From: Polychytrium aggregatum | Lineage: Eukaryota; Chytridiomycota; Chytridiomycetes; Polychytriales | NCBI RefSeq assembly: GCF_025602895.1 | Contig: NW_026516204.1 | Location: forward strand, 620,001-684,000 | Reading direction: 5' to 3' | Length of the DNA stretch: 64,000 nucleotides | Shown: piece by piece, positions 29,903-41,656 of the stretch | How positions within the stretch are numbered: position 1 is the first letter of the stretch | Layout of the letters: each line of letters starts with the position of its first letter | The notes under the pieces: generated by a model | Databases searched by the model: none | What the model saw: the letters and a program-made list of their open reading frames with translations, nothing else | What the model was told of the DNA's origin: nothing | Made by a program: the position numbers and the translations under genes

Positions 29903-32900
29903 GTGGCTCTGGAGCCCTAGTAGGAGACCAACGCCGTGGATTGCTCAATGCAGTCCACGCGTCTCCAGAGGAAGTTCACCTCGCCCCCTCCCCCGAAGGA
30001 GAAACAAACCAAGTGTTGTGCGTCGTGCGAGAGGTGCATGGTGGCGCAAGCCGCCTGCCTCTCCACGAACGTGAAGAGAAAACCAAAATTGAAAACCAAA
30101 ACAAAAAAGAAAATCAAGAACCCTTGAGGGACAGGACCGCCTGTGCCCTCACCCCTGTCAAGTCGTGTGTGTCGGATGCTTCCGACATGTGTCCGCAAGC
30201 CGTGGACGTCGTGTGCAATGGCGTGCTGACGCCGCAGGCCCCCGCAATGGCCGAACCCTATCCAAAATGTCCGAGTGGCCGTGATGAAGCCAACCAAGAC
30301 CAAGTGTCGCCCGTTCCCCCAAGTCAAGTCATGGTGCAGGAGGCTGTGCAGGAGGACCATGAAGAGTCCCTGCTGTACCTCCCTGCCACCGTCCAAGGTC
30401 ACACCGTCCGAATGATGGTGGACTCTGGAGCAAGCTGCAACTTTGTCAGCAGACGCTTGCTCCAGGAGCTCAACATACATGCAACCAAGAAGAAGTCGCC
30501 GATGAGTGTGGCGCTTGCAGACGATCGTGTGCAGCAGTGCACACACCAAGTGGTCCTGCGAGTGGCCCTCCATCCCAAGTACCATCCTGTCCTGTTGTTC
30601 CAAGTGATCGACACCAAGTTCGATGCCATCCTCGGCATGAGCTGGCTTGCTCGTGCCGAGCCGACTCCAGTCGTCGACTGGAAAGGCCGCACTGTCCGTG
30701 TTGGCCCTGACATTGTCCTGCAGGGCATGGCCTCACCCAACATGCCACCTCTCCTCTCAGCCATGCAATTCAAGAGGCTGATCAAGAAGGACACGTCGTT
30801 CCTCTGTGTCGTGCGTGAGGTCGACGACACCGACCAAGCCGGTCCCGGTCCCCCGCCTGTGGTGACCAAGCTGCTCGACGAGTACAAGGACGTATTCCCC
30901 GACCAGTTGCCACAATGCCTGCCACCCCAACGCACCGTCGATCATCGCATCGACATCGAACCAGGCTCGTCGCCTCCGTCAAGACCGACGTACCAACTGT
31001 CGCTGACGGAGATGGACGAACTCAAGCGCCAGTTGGATGACCTCCTCGCCCATGGGTTCATCCGCCCGAGCCAGTCACCGTATGGTGCACCAGTGCTCTT
31101 TGTCAAGAAGAAAGAAGGTGATCTCAGGATGTGCGTCGACTATCGCGCACTAAACAAACAGACCATCAAGAACACCTACCCGTTGCCCAGGATCGACGAG
31201 TTGATGGATCGTCTGAGTGGAGCAAAGGTCTTTAGCAAGATAGACCTCCGCTCAGGCTACCATCAGATCCGCATCCACGAGGATGATGTCCACAAGACCG
31301 CCTTCAGGACTCGCTACGGACTGTACGAGTTCCTAGTGCTGCCGTTCGGATTGACGAACGCACCTGCCACGTTCATGCAGCTGATGAACGATGTGTTCCG
31401 CCAAGAGCTCGACAACTCTGTCATCGTGTACCTGGATGATATCCTTGTGTACAGCAAGGATGAAGCGACCCATGAAGGTCATGTCGCCCGCGTGCTGGCC
31501 AAGCTACGCGAGCACAAGTTGTATGCCAAACTGTCCAAGTGTGAGTTCTTCAAGAATCAAGTCCCGTTCCTGGGACACGTTGTCTCAGGAAGAGGAATCG
31601 AAGTCGACCCCGCCAAGGTCAAGTCTGTGGTCGAGTGGCCGCCGCTCGCATGCGTCTCTGACGTGCAGTCGTTTCTCGGTCTCGTCAACTACTACCGCCG
31701 ATTCATCCCCGATCTGGCGCGCACTGCCGGTCCACTCACAGACCTACTCCGCAAAGAGTGCCCCTTCGTGTGGGACCACCCACAACGCCAAGCGTTCGAG
31801 ACCCTCAAGCACGCCTTGACGAACGCTCCTGTCCTCGCTGTGTTCGACCCGAACACGGATGTCTCCGTGCACACCGACGCCTCCGACTTTGCGGTGGGAG
31901 CTGTTTTGATGCAGGAGGGAAGGCCCGTTGCCTTCGAGTCGCGCAAACTGTCCCAACACGAGATCAACTATCCCGTGCACGAGAAGGAGCAGCTTGCGAT
32001 CATCTACGCGCTGCAGAAGTTCCGAGTGTACCTCCACGGTACCGCCAAGCCCTTCAAGATTGTGACGGACCACCAGTCACTGCGTTACCTCGACACCAAG
32101 AAGAACCTGAGCCGACGCCAAGCGCGATGGATGGAGTTCCTCGCCGAGTACAACTACGAGGTTGTATACCAGAAAGGCAAACTCAATGTGGTGCCTGACG
32201 CACTGTCCCGACGCCCCGACTACCAATTGGCGTCACTGTACGAGTCGACTGTCAGTGTCGACAACACGATGCTGGATGTTGTCCGAGACAACATCGCCAA
32301 CGACAAACAGTTCGGAGAACTGTTCCGAAAGGTGTCTAAGCTCCCCAAGGACGACGAATCATCCGAGTACACAGTGCGTGATGGCCTGCTCCTCCTGAAG
32401 AAGGACAGCCGTGTCTGTGTGCCGGACATTCCGTCGTTGAAGACCAAGTTGCTCCAAGAGGTCCACGACTCGCCCCTCGCTGGACACTTTGGAGTCGAGA
32501 AGACATACGACCGACTGGCCAAAGTCGCATACTGGCCTGGAATGAAGCGCACCGTCGAGAAGTACATCGAGTCCTGCCATACCTGCAAGATGGTCAAGTC
32601 ACGCACGACCCGAGAGCAAGGATTGCTGCAACCCCTGCCTGTTCCCGACCGCCCCTGGACCAGCATGTCCATGGATCTCATCACGCATCTACCGACGACC
32701 AAGTTGGACCACGATGCAATCGCTGTCTTTGTCGACAGGTTCAGCAAGATGGCACACTTTGTGCCGTGCCAGACGACATGCTCCGCGCCTGACCTTGCAC
32801 TGCTGTTCTTCAAGCATGTGTTCAAGCACCACGGCCTCCCAAAGTCCATCGTCAGTGATCGAGACCCCCGATTCACCTCCTTGTTTTGGACAAGTCTGTT

Positions 32901-33798
32901 CGACCATCTCGGCACCAAGCTGAACATGTCAACCTCGCACCACCAACAAACGGATGGACAGTCCGAGCGGACGATCCGCACCCTCGAGCAATACCTGAGG
33001 ACATACGCCTCGACCAGCCAAGACGACTGGGACATACAGCTGAGTCATGCAGAGTTTGCATACAACACCGCCAAGTCGAGCACAACTGGCTTGAGCCCCT
33101 TTGAGGCGCTCTACGGATTCCAGCCTGATGTTCCCACCTCCTTGACACTGACCGAGTCCACGGCTGGATTGCCTCCCAAACCAAGTGCCTTTGTCAAAGA
33201 TCATCAAGTCCGACACAAGATGATCGCCGACGCGCTCACGGATGCGCAACAAGTGATGGCGAAGTACTACGACCGCCGACACCAGGATGTCTCCTTTGAA
33301 GTTGGAGACCTTGTCTACCTGGACGCCGACAACATCAAGGTCCCCGAAGCCCAGTCAAAGAAGTTGTTGCCCAAGTACCGAGGACCGTTCAAGATAGCGG
33401 CCCGACCCAGTCCCCTCAACTACCTGTTGGACTTGCCACCTGGAAGCAAGCTCCATCCTGTCTTCCATGTGTCCAAGCTGCGTCGCCACACGACCCGCAG
33501 TCCAGCACAGTTCCCCGACGCCGACGAAGGTGTCCCGGACGACGCACCACTGGAAGACGACCTCGGACAATACTATACTCAAGAATATGAAGTCGAAAGG
33601 ATCGTGAGGCACAAGAAAGTGGCTGATGGGTCACTTCGGTTTTATGTCAAGTGGGTTGGTTACCCACACTCGGGCAACACATGGCAAACACTGGAGGACT
33701 TGTCCCATGCACCCGAGGAGCTGAGTAAATACGGTAAACACCTCGAGGAGCCCCAAATAAAGAGCACACGCAGGGCTCCTCGCAGGAAGCCTTCTTAA
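29866..33798 (+). CDS. pol: A4 Pol polyprotein (PR-RT-RNaseH-IN-chromodomain)
   Basis: 1310-codon open frame in -1 relative to gag. It begins with GTG, and translation is expected to enter at 29881. Linker to about residue 150; aspartic protease D-S-G-A at 186; reverse transcriptase with F-G-L-T-N and Y-L-D-D (about 521); RNase H T-D-A-S-D-F (about 669); integrase zinc finger H-X-H-C-C from about 867, catalytic D, D, E at about 936, 997 and 1032; chromodomain at about 1241-1290 with the aromatic residues Y, W and W in place. All motifs needed for reverse transcription and integration are visible. The chromodomain suggests targeting to methylated-histone chromatin, as known for chromoviruses. 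Confidence 0.96.
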   Translation: MPHEVGKRPTLLGGSGALVGDQRRGLLNAVHASPEEVHLAPSPEGETNQVLCVVREVHGGASRLPLHEREEKTKIENQNKKENQEPLRDRTACALTPVKSCVSDASDMCPQAVDVVCNGVLTPQAPAMAEPYPKCPSGRDEANQDQVSPVPPSQVMVQEAVQEDHEESLLYLPATVQGHTVRMMVDSGASCNFVSRRLLQELNIHATKKKSPMSVALADDRVQQCTHQVVLRVALHPKYHPVLLFQVIDTKFDAILGMSWLARAEPTPVVDWKGRTVRVGPDIVLQGMASPNMPPLLSAMQFKRLIKKDTSFLCVVREVDDTDQAGPGPPPVVTKLLDEYKDVFPDQLPQCLPPQRTVDHRIDIEPGSSPPSRPTYQLSLTEMDELKRQLDDLLAHGFIRPSQSPYGAPVLFVKKKEGDLRMCVDYRALNKQTIKNTYPLPRIDELMDRLSGAKVFSKIDLRSGYHQIRIHEDDVHKTAFRTRYGLYEFLVLPFGLTNAPATFMQLMNDVFRQELDNSVIVYLDDILVYSKDEATHEGHVARVLAKLREHKLYAKLSKCEFFKNQVPFLGHVVSGRGIEVDPAKVKSVVEWPPLACVSDVQSFLGLVNYYRRFIPDLARTAGPLTDLLRKECPFVWDHPQRQAFETLKHALTNAPVLAVFDPNTDVSVHTDASDFAVGAVLMQEGRPVAFESRKLSQHEINYPVHEKEQLAIIYALQKFRVYLHGTAKPFKIVTDHQSLRYLDTKKNLSRRQARWMEFLAEYNYEVVYQKGKLNVVPDALSRRPDYQLASLYESTVSVDNTMLDVVRDNIANDKQFGELFRKVSKLPKDDESSEYTVRDGLLLLKKDSRVCVPDIPSLKTKLLQEVHDSPLAGHFGVEKTYDRLAKVAYWPGMKRTVEKYIESCHTCKMVKSRTTREQGLLQPLPVPDRPWTSMSMDLITHLPTTKLDHDAIAVFVDRFSKMAHFVPCQTTCSAPDLALLFFKHVFKHHGLPKSIVSDRDPRFTSLFWTSLFDHLGTKLNMSTSHHQQTDGQSERTIRTLEQYLRTYASTSQDDWDIQLSHAEFAYNTAKSSTTGLSPFEALYGFQPDVPTSLTLTESTAGLPPKPSAFVKDHQVRHKMIADALTDAQQVMAKYYDRRHQDVSFEVGDLVYLDADNIKVPEAQSKKLLPKYRGPFKIAARPSPLNYLLDLPPGSKLHPVFHVSKLRRHTTRSPAQFPDADEGVPDDAPLEDDLGQYYTQEYEVERIVRHKKVADGSLRFYVKWVGYPHSGNTWQTLEDLSHAPEELSKYGKHLEEPQIKSTRRAPRRKPS
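29881..29923 (+). promoter_or_regulatory. Putative -1 frameshift signal of A4
   Basis: GGGAAAC 29881-29887, spacer 29888-29895, hairpin 29896-29923 with the gag stop in its 5' arm. Geometry matches known retroviral -1 sites. Confidence 0.78.
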
Positions 33799-33807
33799 GT
33801 GTGGGAG

Positions 33808-34116
33808 TGTAGGAGATGGTATCTCCGACGCTGTGCTGCGCGTACTGCGCGTACTGCGCGGCGCAGTGGGTCGTGACCTGTGCTGCGCTTTGCGTTTTCA
33901 CGCACCGCAGGCAGGCCACCGCAGGGTATACCTGCGGGTTGCCCCCGTTCCCCCCGTTTGTCTGGAGTTCGGTTTTATCGTGAATAAACGTAAGTGCTCC
34001 CCGAGCTCACCCGTCCGCTAGAGTAGCCTAGCACCGCCCTGTTCTGCCCCGTCCTGTCTTGTCTTGTACCCCCTCCCTCCCCGTCTTGCCCCAACGTCCC
34101 AGTAGTGGACGTTACA
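33808..34116 (+). repeat. A4 3' LTR (309 bp)
   Basis: Appears identical to the A4 5' LTR. Preceded by the purine-rich GTGGGAG and followed by the TSD gtacc. Confidence 0.95.
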
Positions 34117-37100
34117 GTACCGCTCTTGCCCTCATTGATCCTGCCTTTGCGGATCTCCATAAACTCTCTCTTATCCCTCTTTCTACTCCTTACTCCGTTT
34201 CCCTTGCTGATGGTTCTTCGGCCGGTTTCATTCGTTTCCAAACCGTGCCTTTGACGTTGACCATTGGTTCCCACACCGAGTCGATTTCTTTTCTTGTGAC
34301 TCGACTCTCCACCACTCCCATCACTCTTGGTCTTCCCTGGATGCGCTTGCACAATCCAGTTGTCAATTGGAAGTCCCTCTCCCTTTCATTCTCCGATCCC
34401 TCTTGCCTTGCTGATGGACACATCCTCGCGGATGTCTCTGCTTCCTCCTTGGACACTTCGTCCACTTCCGGCACTTCGCCTCCCCCTTCGGGCACTTCGC
34501 CTTTGACTCCTCCTCCCTCCGGTCCTTCCCTTACACCGGTTCCCTCCTTTGGCACTTCGCCTTCCCTTTCTTCCCGCCTCGACTCTGCTTCGCTTTCTGA
34601 AGAGCCAACGGCTTTATCTTCACCCGACATTGAGCTCGTTAATGCGGCGAGTCTTCTCCGTCTTGCACGGGAAGACAAGCTCGACATTTTCGCTGCCCAA
34701 ATGGATATCCGTCCTCCTTCGCCGGAGACGTATCCTACGGTGTCGATAAGGTCCGTGCTCACGACGAAGGTGTATGCCGAGTCTGGCACCCCTGTTGACT
34801 CTCGAGGTGTCCCACTCAAATACAATGAGTTTGGCGACGTTTTCAGCCTCAAGTCTGACCCTCCTTCTTCCTTGCCTCCTCATCGTCCGTATGACTTGTC
34901 TATTGAGTTTGTACGGACCGAGGATGGAAAGGAACCTCGTTTGCCAAAGCCGGGGAAAGTCTATCCTTTGTCCCCGGCCGAGGAATCTGCTCTTTCGGAG
35001 TATCTGACCAACGCCCTCGCACGTGGTTGGATCTCCAAATCCTCTTCTCCCGTTGGTGCTCCCTGCTTCTTCGTGAAGAAGCCCAATGGTGGTCTTCGCC
35101 TTTGCGTCGACTACCGGGGCCTCAATGCCATCACGAAGAAGAATCGTTACCCTCTTCCCCTCTTCCAGGATCTTCTGGATAAACTTTCTTCTGCCCGCGT
35201 CTTCTCACACCTTGACCTCCCTGATGCTTACCACTTGGTTCGTGTCAAGAAGGGCGATGAGTGGAAGACTGCTTTTGTTTGTAAATCTGGCTCTTTTGAG
35301 TACAATGTTATCCCCTTTGGTCTTTCGAATGCCCCCGCTGCTTTCCAGTTTTTTATGAACGACATCTTCTCGGACCTCCTTGGTGTCTGTGTTGTCATTT
35401 ATCTTGACGACATCCTGATCTTCTCAAAAGACCCCCAGGAGCATGAGGAGCATGTTAAGCTTGTTCTTTCTCGCCTTCGTGAACACTCTCTTAAGGTCAA
35501 TCCGGCCAAGTGTTCTTTTGACCTTTCTGAAGTTGATTTTCTCGGCATGATCATCTCTGCCGATGGCATTAAAATGGACCCTGCCAAGGTCGAGGCCGTT
35601 TCCCTTTGGCCTGTTCCCTCTTCTGCTCGCGATATCCAAGTATTTATTGGGTTCGCAAACTTTTATCGCCGCTTCGTCAAGGACTTTTCTGCACTTGCTC
35701 GTCCTTTGACTTCCCTTACCACCAAATCCTCCACCTTCTCTTGGTCTCCCGAGGCCCAAGAGGCTTTTGATTCTCTTAAACTTTCTTTCACTTCCGCACC
35801 TATTCTTCGTTACTTTGATTTCTCTAAACCCGCTGTCATCGAGCCCGATGCTTCTGACTTTGCTTTGGGTGCCGTCCTTTCCCAGTTTGACCCTGACGGT
35901 GCTCTTCACCCCGTTGCTTTTCACTCTCGGCAATTCCGTCCCGCCGAGGTGAATTATGACACCCACGACAAAGAGCTCCTTGCCATTGTCGATTCCTTTA
36001 CTGCCTGGCGTCATTACTTGATGGCTGCCGACCCCGATCATCCCACTCTTGTCTTCTCTGATCATCAGAACCTTACCCGGTTCACTTCCGCTTCCCAACT
36101 TTCTCGCCGCCAGTTCCGGTGGGCCCAATTCCTTTCTGATTTTGCTTTTCGCATTTACCACCGTCCTGGTCGCCTCAACACCAAAGCCGATGCTCTCAGT
36201 CGCCGTTCTGACTTTGAGATAAAGCCTGGTGACTCCCTCCACTCCACCAACTTCCTTCAGCTGTTCGAGTCTATTTCTCTCGACAGCATCACTGTTATCG
36301 GCTCGAATCCCGACTTTCTTTCCGAGATTCGAGCTGCCACCCTTTCTTGTTCCCTTCTTTCTGACTTTAACGCCAAACGTCTTGATGGCGATTACTCTTC
36401 CCGTGACGGTCTCCTTTACTTTAAAGACCTGATCGTTGTCCCTTCCCCCGAGCTCCAGCTCAAAGTGTTTGAGCAACGTCACTGCTCCGCTGCCGCTGGT
36501 CACTTTGGTCTTGCCAAGACCGTTGAGCTCATCTCCCGGGACTTTCACTGGCCCCGGCTTCGTAAGTCTGTGCGTCGCTTCATTGCTAATTGTGAAGCGT
36601 GCCAGCGAGCCAAGCCGTCCCGTCACTCCCCTTATGGTTTACTTCACCCTCTCCCCGTTCCTTCCGAACGTTGGTGGGACCTGTCGATGGACTTCATCAC
36701 GGATCTCCCACCTTCGAACGGTTTTGACTCCATCTTCGTGGTTAAGGACCGCCTGTCCAAACAAGCACACTTTGTGCCCACCACGAAGACGGTTACAGGC
36801 GAGCAAACCGCCGAACTCTTCCTCTCCCACATCTTCCGCTTGCATGGTTGTCCCCGGTCTATTGTTTCGGACCGAGGAACTCAGTTCACTTCGGCCTTCT
36901 GGAGGCGCTTCAATGAGCTTCTGAAGACGAAGATTTCCCTTTCTTCTGCCTTCCACCCCGAGACCGACGGTTCGACCGAGGTTCTCAACCAGGTCATCGA
37001 GCAGTATTTGCGTATCCATTGCAATTACCTGCAAGACGACTGGACCCTTCACCTTCCCCTTGCCGAGTTCACTTACAACAACTCGGAAAACACTTCCACT

Positions 37101-37757
37101 GGCATGACTCCCTTCTTTGCAGTCCATGGCCATCACCCCATTTTTGATCCCTCCATCATCCGTGATCCCTCTGTTGTGCCCTCTGCCGAAGAACGTGTCG
37201 ACCGACTTCAGACCGTTCTCGAGGATCTCAAGGCCAACCTCCGGGTTGCCCAAGAGTCCTACACTGTGCAGGCCAACAAATCCCGTCTCCCCACTCCCGA
37301 CATCTCCGTTGGCGACCTCGTTTTTCTTGATCGTCGCCACATCCGCACCCTTCGTCCCTCCAACAAGCTTGACCAGAAAAAGCTTGGCCCCTTTAAAGTT
37401 CTTCGCCGCATCAACCCCGTTGCCTTTGAACTTAAACTCCCTTCCACACTCAAAGTCCACCCCGTCTTTCATGTATCCCTCCTTGAACCCCGAACGAAGG
37501 ACATTGTTCCCGAGTTCACCCAACCCGAACCTCCACCCATTCTTGTTGACTCCCAGGAAGAGTTTGAGGTCGAGACTGTTCTCGATTCTCGGCTCTTCCG
37601 TGGTCGCTTACAGTACTTGGTTCAGTGGAAGGGCTATTCCGAGACTGACCGGTCTTGGGAGCCCGCTGCCAATGTTTCCCACGCCACTGATCTTGTTGCT
37701 GACTTCCACCTTCGCTATCCCTCAAAGCCGAAGGCGACGCCCGGAGTTCGTCGCTAA
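34117..37757 (+). pseudogene. pol: B2 pol, main part (PR remainder-RT-RNaseH-IN-chromodomain)
   Basis: Continues the B2 protease just after its active site. Then a Ser/Thr/Pro-rich segment (about 34430-34620), reverse transcriptase with Y-L-D-D near 35400, RNase H with P-D-A-S-D-F near 35845 (Pro where most have Thr), integrase finger near 36480, catalytic D, D, E in M-D-F, S-D-R-G and T-D-G-S-T-E contexts (36690-36975), and a chromodomain from about 37561. No stop or frameshift after the A4 junction; the gene is broken only by that insertion. TAA stop at 37755-37757, then the purine tract AAGGAAGGGGATGA to the LTR. Confidence 0.92.
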
Positions 37758-37769
37758 GGAAGGGGATGA

Positions 37770-38560
37770 TGTTAGGGATAGCTCCTGCCTGTTCCCCACT
37801 TTGACTGCACACTTGGCTGTTCTTTTGCCTTTCTGTTTGTTTGTGTGTAGCTTTGCAGTTCCCCTCCGATTTTCCGCCTTTTGCCTGTCTTTTCCGCTCT
37901 TTCCGCACTTCCGTTTTCCCGCGCTGCTCCGCTTCCTTTGTCTTCTTCGCAAGCGCCGGTTTGTTTGTGCACGCGCCTTGCTGCGATTGGTTGCAATTCG
38001 GGTGCCGGTCATGTGTCCCCCCACCGGTGACTCATGACCTGCCTGACCGCCCCGATCTCTTGTTCATCTCGCATGCATTTGCCCCAACCTTATACTTGAC
38101 CAATCCGCTTCTTGGACGTTGAGTCACATTGCTTCGCCTTTGCACGTTTCTCCTGCCAGGTGCTTCGCTTTTGCTTGCGCCTCCCTCGCTTTGGTTCTCT
38201 GCCTGTCTCGGTGGTCCTTCTCGGCCCTCGTTCGTGCATCGCCCCCTTCGCCCTGCTCGATCGCCCACTTTTCCCTCCCTTGGCCGCCCTTCGCTGCCAA
38301 GTCCGGACTTGTCTATAAATAGCCTGACCCCCGCGATGTGTAGTCGAACCTCAGCGTTCAAAATAGGACAAAATAAAGTGCCTTCTACTTTATTCTCTGA
38401 GTGTTCCTCACGTCTCATTTCGAGACTAGTCTTATCTTGAACGGATCTTTGCTTCCCTCGCTCCCTCTCCGAGTCCACTTCGGACTTTACCCTTGCTTTA
38501 CCTGAGCTCACTTCGAGCTCGCTTTCTCTTTTGCCGTTGAGTCCCCTTCGGACTCTAACA
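37770..38560 (+). repeat. B2 3' LTR (791 bp)
   Basis: One difference from the 5' LTR seen (A for C in the CTTTCCCTGAGC stretch). Followed by TSD acaga and the resumed C1 repeats. Confidence 0.94.
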
Positions 38561-40881
38561 ACAGACAGGCTCACGGCAGAGCCTCACAGGAGAGATCGGA
38601 GCGTTGGGCAGACGGCGGGGGCCTTGGGCAGACAGACAGGCTCACGGCAGAGCCTCACAGGAGAGATCGGAACGTTGGGCAGACGGCGGGGGCCTTGGGC
38701 AGACAGACAGGCTCACGGCAGAGCCTCACAGGAGAGATCGGAACGTTGGGCAGACGGCGGGGGCCTTGGGCAGACAGACAGGCTCACGGCAGAGCCTCAC
38801 AGGAGAGATCGGAGCGTTGGGCAGACGGCGGGGCCTCGGGCAGACAGACAGGCTCACGGCAGAGCCTCACAGGAGAGATTGGAGCGTTGGGCAGACAGAC
38901 AGGCTCACGGCAGAGCCTCACAGGAGAGATCGGAACGTTGGGCAGACGGCGGGGGCCTTGGGCAGACAGACAGGCTCACGGCAGAGCCTCACAGGAGAGA
39001 TCGGAACGTTGGGCAGACGGCGGGGGCCTTGGGCAGACAGACAGGCTCACGGCAGAGCCTCACAGGAGAGATCGGAGCGTTGGGCAGACGGCGGGGGCCT
39101 TGGGCAGACAGACAGGCTCACGGCAGAGCCTCACAGGAGAGATCGGAACGTTGGGCAGACGGCGGGGGCCTTGGGCAGACAGACAGGCTCACGGCAGAGC
39201 CTCACAGGAGAGATCGGAACGTTGGGCAGACGGCGGGGGCCTTGGGCAGACAGACAGGCTCACGGCAGAGCCTCACAGGAGAGATCGGAACGTTGGGCAG
39301 ACGGCGGGGGCCTTGGGCAGACAGACAGGCTCACGGCAGAGCCTCACAGGAGAGATCGGAGCGTTGGGCAGACGGCGGGGGCCTTGGGCAGACAGACAGG
39401 CTCACGGCAGAGCCTCACAGGAGAGATCGGAGCGTTGGGCAGACGGCGGGGGCCTTGGGCAGACAGACAGGCTCACGGCAGAGCCTCACAGGAGAGATCG
39501 GAACGTTGGGCAGACGGCGGGGGCCTTGGGCAGACAGACAGGCTCACGGCAGAGCCTCACAGGAGAGATCGGAACGTTGGGCAGACGGCGGGGGCCTTGG
39601 GCAGACAGACAGGCTCACGGCAGAGCCTCACAGGAGAGATCGGAGCGTTGGGCAGACGGCGGGGCCTCGGGCAGACAGACAGGCTCACGGCAGAGCCTCA
39701 CAGGAGAGATTGGAGCGTTGGGCAGACAGACAGGCTCACGGCAGAGCCTCACAGGAGAGATCGGAACGTTGGGCAGACGGCGGGGGCCTTGGGCAGACAG
39801 ACAGGCTCACGGCAGAGCCTCACAGGAGAGATCGGAGCGTTGGGCAGACGGCGGGGGCCTTGGGCAGACAGACAGGCTCACGGCAGAGCCTCACAGGAGA
39901 GATCGGAGCGTTGGGCAGACGGCGGGGGCCTTGGGCAGACAGACAGGCTCACGGCAGAGCCTCACAGGAGAGATCGGAACGTTGGGCAGACGGCGGGGGC
40001 CTTGGGCAGACAGACAGGCTCACGGCAGAGCCTCACAGGAGAGATCGGAACGTTGGGCAGACGGCGGGGGCCTTGGGCAGACAGACAGGCTCACGGCAGA
40101 GCCTCACAGGAGAGATCGGAACGTTGGGCAGACGGCGGGGGCCTTGGGCAGACAGACAGGCTCACGGCAGAGCCTCACAGGAGAGATCGGAACGTTGGGC
40201 AGACGGCGGGGGCCTTGGGCAGACAGACAGGCTCACGGCAGAGCCTCACAGGAGAGATCGGAGCGTTGGGCAGACAGACAGGCTCACGGCAGAGCCTCAC
40301 AGGAGAGATCGGAACGTTGGGCAGACGGCGGGGGCCTTGGGCAGACAGACAGGCTCACGGCAGAGCCTCACAGGAGAGATCGGAACGTTGGGCAGACGGC
40401 GGGGGCCTTGGGCAGACAGACAGGCTCACGGCAGAGCCTCACAGGAGAGATCGGAACGTTGGGCAGACGGCGGGGGCCTTGGGCAGACAGACAGGCTCAC
40501 GGCAGAGCCTCACAGGAGAGATTGGAGCGTTGGGCAGACAGACAGGCTCACGGCAGAGCCTCACAGGAGAGATCGGAACGTTGGGCAGACGGCGGGGGCC
40601 TTGGGCAGACAGACAGGCTCACGGCAGAGCCTCACAGGAGAGATCGGAACGTTGGGCAGACGGCGGGGGCCTTGGGCAGACAGACAGGCTCACGGCAGAG
40701 CCTCACAGGAGAGATCGGAGCGTTGGGCAGACAGACAGGCTCACGGCAGAGCCTCAAAGGAGAGATCGGAACGTTGGGCAGACGGCGGGGGCCTCGGGCA
40801 GACAGACAGGCTCACGGCAGAGCCTCACAGGAGAGATTGGAGCGTTGGGCAGACAGACAGGAGGAGAGATCGGAACGTTGG
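38561..40881 (-). repeat. 71-bp tandem repeats, LTR-proximal part (34 copies)
   Basis: Same units as at 26241; most are 71 bp and several are 51-bp variants. All three plus-strand frames are open across the array because no unit contains TAA, TAG or TGA on that strand, but this is antisense to C1 and is not coding. In the C1 RNA each unit can form the AGGCTC/GAGCCT hairpin. Confidence 0.94.
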
Positions 40882-40908
40882 GAAAACTGGACGCGAGAGG
40901 AGAACCGT

Positions 40909-40925
40909 CGTTGCCGATGCTACCA
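40909..40925 (-). other. C1 primer-binding site (tRNA type)
   Basis: In C1 orientation TGGTAGCATCGGCAACG directly follows the 5' LTR; the first 12 bases equal the family A site. Confidence 0.7.
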
Positions 40926-41226
40926 TGTAGCCAAGGCCACTATATTTTTCCAGATGATCTCCAGCAGAGCAGGGCGAGGGGGCGGCCTTATATGTCCAGC
41001 AGCCTGACGCGTTGACGCGCCCAGAGTCATACAGGAGCGCGCACCATTTCCTTATCCGTTCCCCAGCTACACACACACACACAGTAACCCAGGACTACTC
41101 CCTCGATACACTAAAATCTTTCCCAAGGTGCTACAGCAGTCAGTTCTCATCTGTTCTGGATGAAATCGGTATCGTAAGAAAGCTCTCGCTCACGGCTATA
41201 CCTCGATTATCCTCAATCGTGTCACA
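40926..41226 (-). repeat. C1 5' LTR (301 bp)
   Basis: Pairs with 20970-21270, with about four substitutions by eye. Carries ATATAAGG on the minus strand at 40993-40986. Confidence 0.94.
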
Positions 41227-41656
41227 TCATCCCAATTATCGCCCTTGTAATTCGCGAACGGAATGAGCCTCTGTTTCAGGTCTTTGACGGTCGCCTCTGC
41301 CTGACCGTTCGCTTGTTGGTGTCGTGAGGTCGTCAATTTCTGTGATATTCCTAACGTTGCAATGACCTTGGACCAGAATCTTGATGTAAACAATGGATCT
41401 CGATCGGAAATCAACTCTTCTGGAAGACCAAAGGTCGTGAACCAATTCCGAATGAATAAATGGGCTATATCATCGGCCGTAGACTTGGATGTACATGGAA
41501 CAAATCTAACGAACTTTGTAAGCCTGTCCACCAGGATGAGGCATTTGTCGTTCCCCTTTTTCAATATTGGCATGAACGCAAAATCCATCGATACTGAGTT
41601 GAATCGCTCCTTCGGTATTGGCAAGGGGTGTAGCAATCCATCCGAGACATGATTTC
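41227..41656 (-). pseudogene. pol: J pol fragment: integrase catalytic core
   Basis: Encodes the first catalytic Asp (S-M-D-F-A-F), the second (I-S-D-R-D-P) and the Glu-bearing Q-A-N-G-Q-A-E segment of integrase, ending at G-D-N-W-D-D where C1 enters. Solo LTR G is inserted on the 5' side. The reading frame is open throughout and joins in frame on both sides. Confidence 0.9.

Larger units (their letters stand above)
28650..34116 (+). mobile_element. Family A element A4 (complete, apparently intact)
   Basis: Full 5467-bp plus-strand copy: LTR, primer site, gag, frameshift signal, pol, LTR. TSD gtacc at 28645-28649 and 34117-34121. LTRs appear identical and both frames are open, so this is the best candidate for an active family A copy in the window. 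Confidence 0.96.
26682..38560 (+). mobile_element. Family B element B2 (complete, split by A4)
   Basis: Plus-strand element with 791-bp LTRs and TSD acaga (26677-26681 and 38561-38565), inserted in the C1 repeat array. The LTRs differ at about one position by eye, so insertion is recent. Pol is interrupted in the protease by A4. Confidence 0.95.
20970..41226 (-). mobile_element. Element C1 (complete, split by B2)
   Basis: Minus-strand element with two 301-bp LTRs and TSD tcatc (20965-20969 and 41227-41231). Own sequence is 20970-26681 plus 38566-41226, about 8.4 kb, of which roughly 2.8 kb is a leader array of 71-bp repeats. Its single gag-pol ORF is open. About four LTR differences by eye suggest it is older than A4, B2, E and G1. 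Confidence 0.95.

Noticed and set aside
34117-34121. A host gene interrupted by A4
   Set aside because: The flanking coding sequence is the protease of family B, bounded by B LTRs, and not a host gene.
26241-40881. CRISPR array
   Set aside because: Repeats are contiguous without unique spacers, the unit is 71 bp, and the context is a eukaryotic retrotransposon leader.
38531-41015. Three overlapping plus-strand ORFs of about 770-800 residues with short repeating peptides
   Set aside because: They are the 71-bp repeat array read in all three frames. 71 is not a multiple of 3, and the unit has no stop triplet on this strand, so all frames stay open. The array is antisense leader of C1 with no coding signal.
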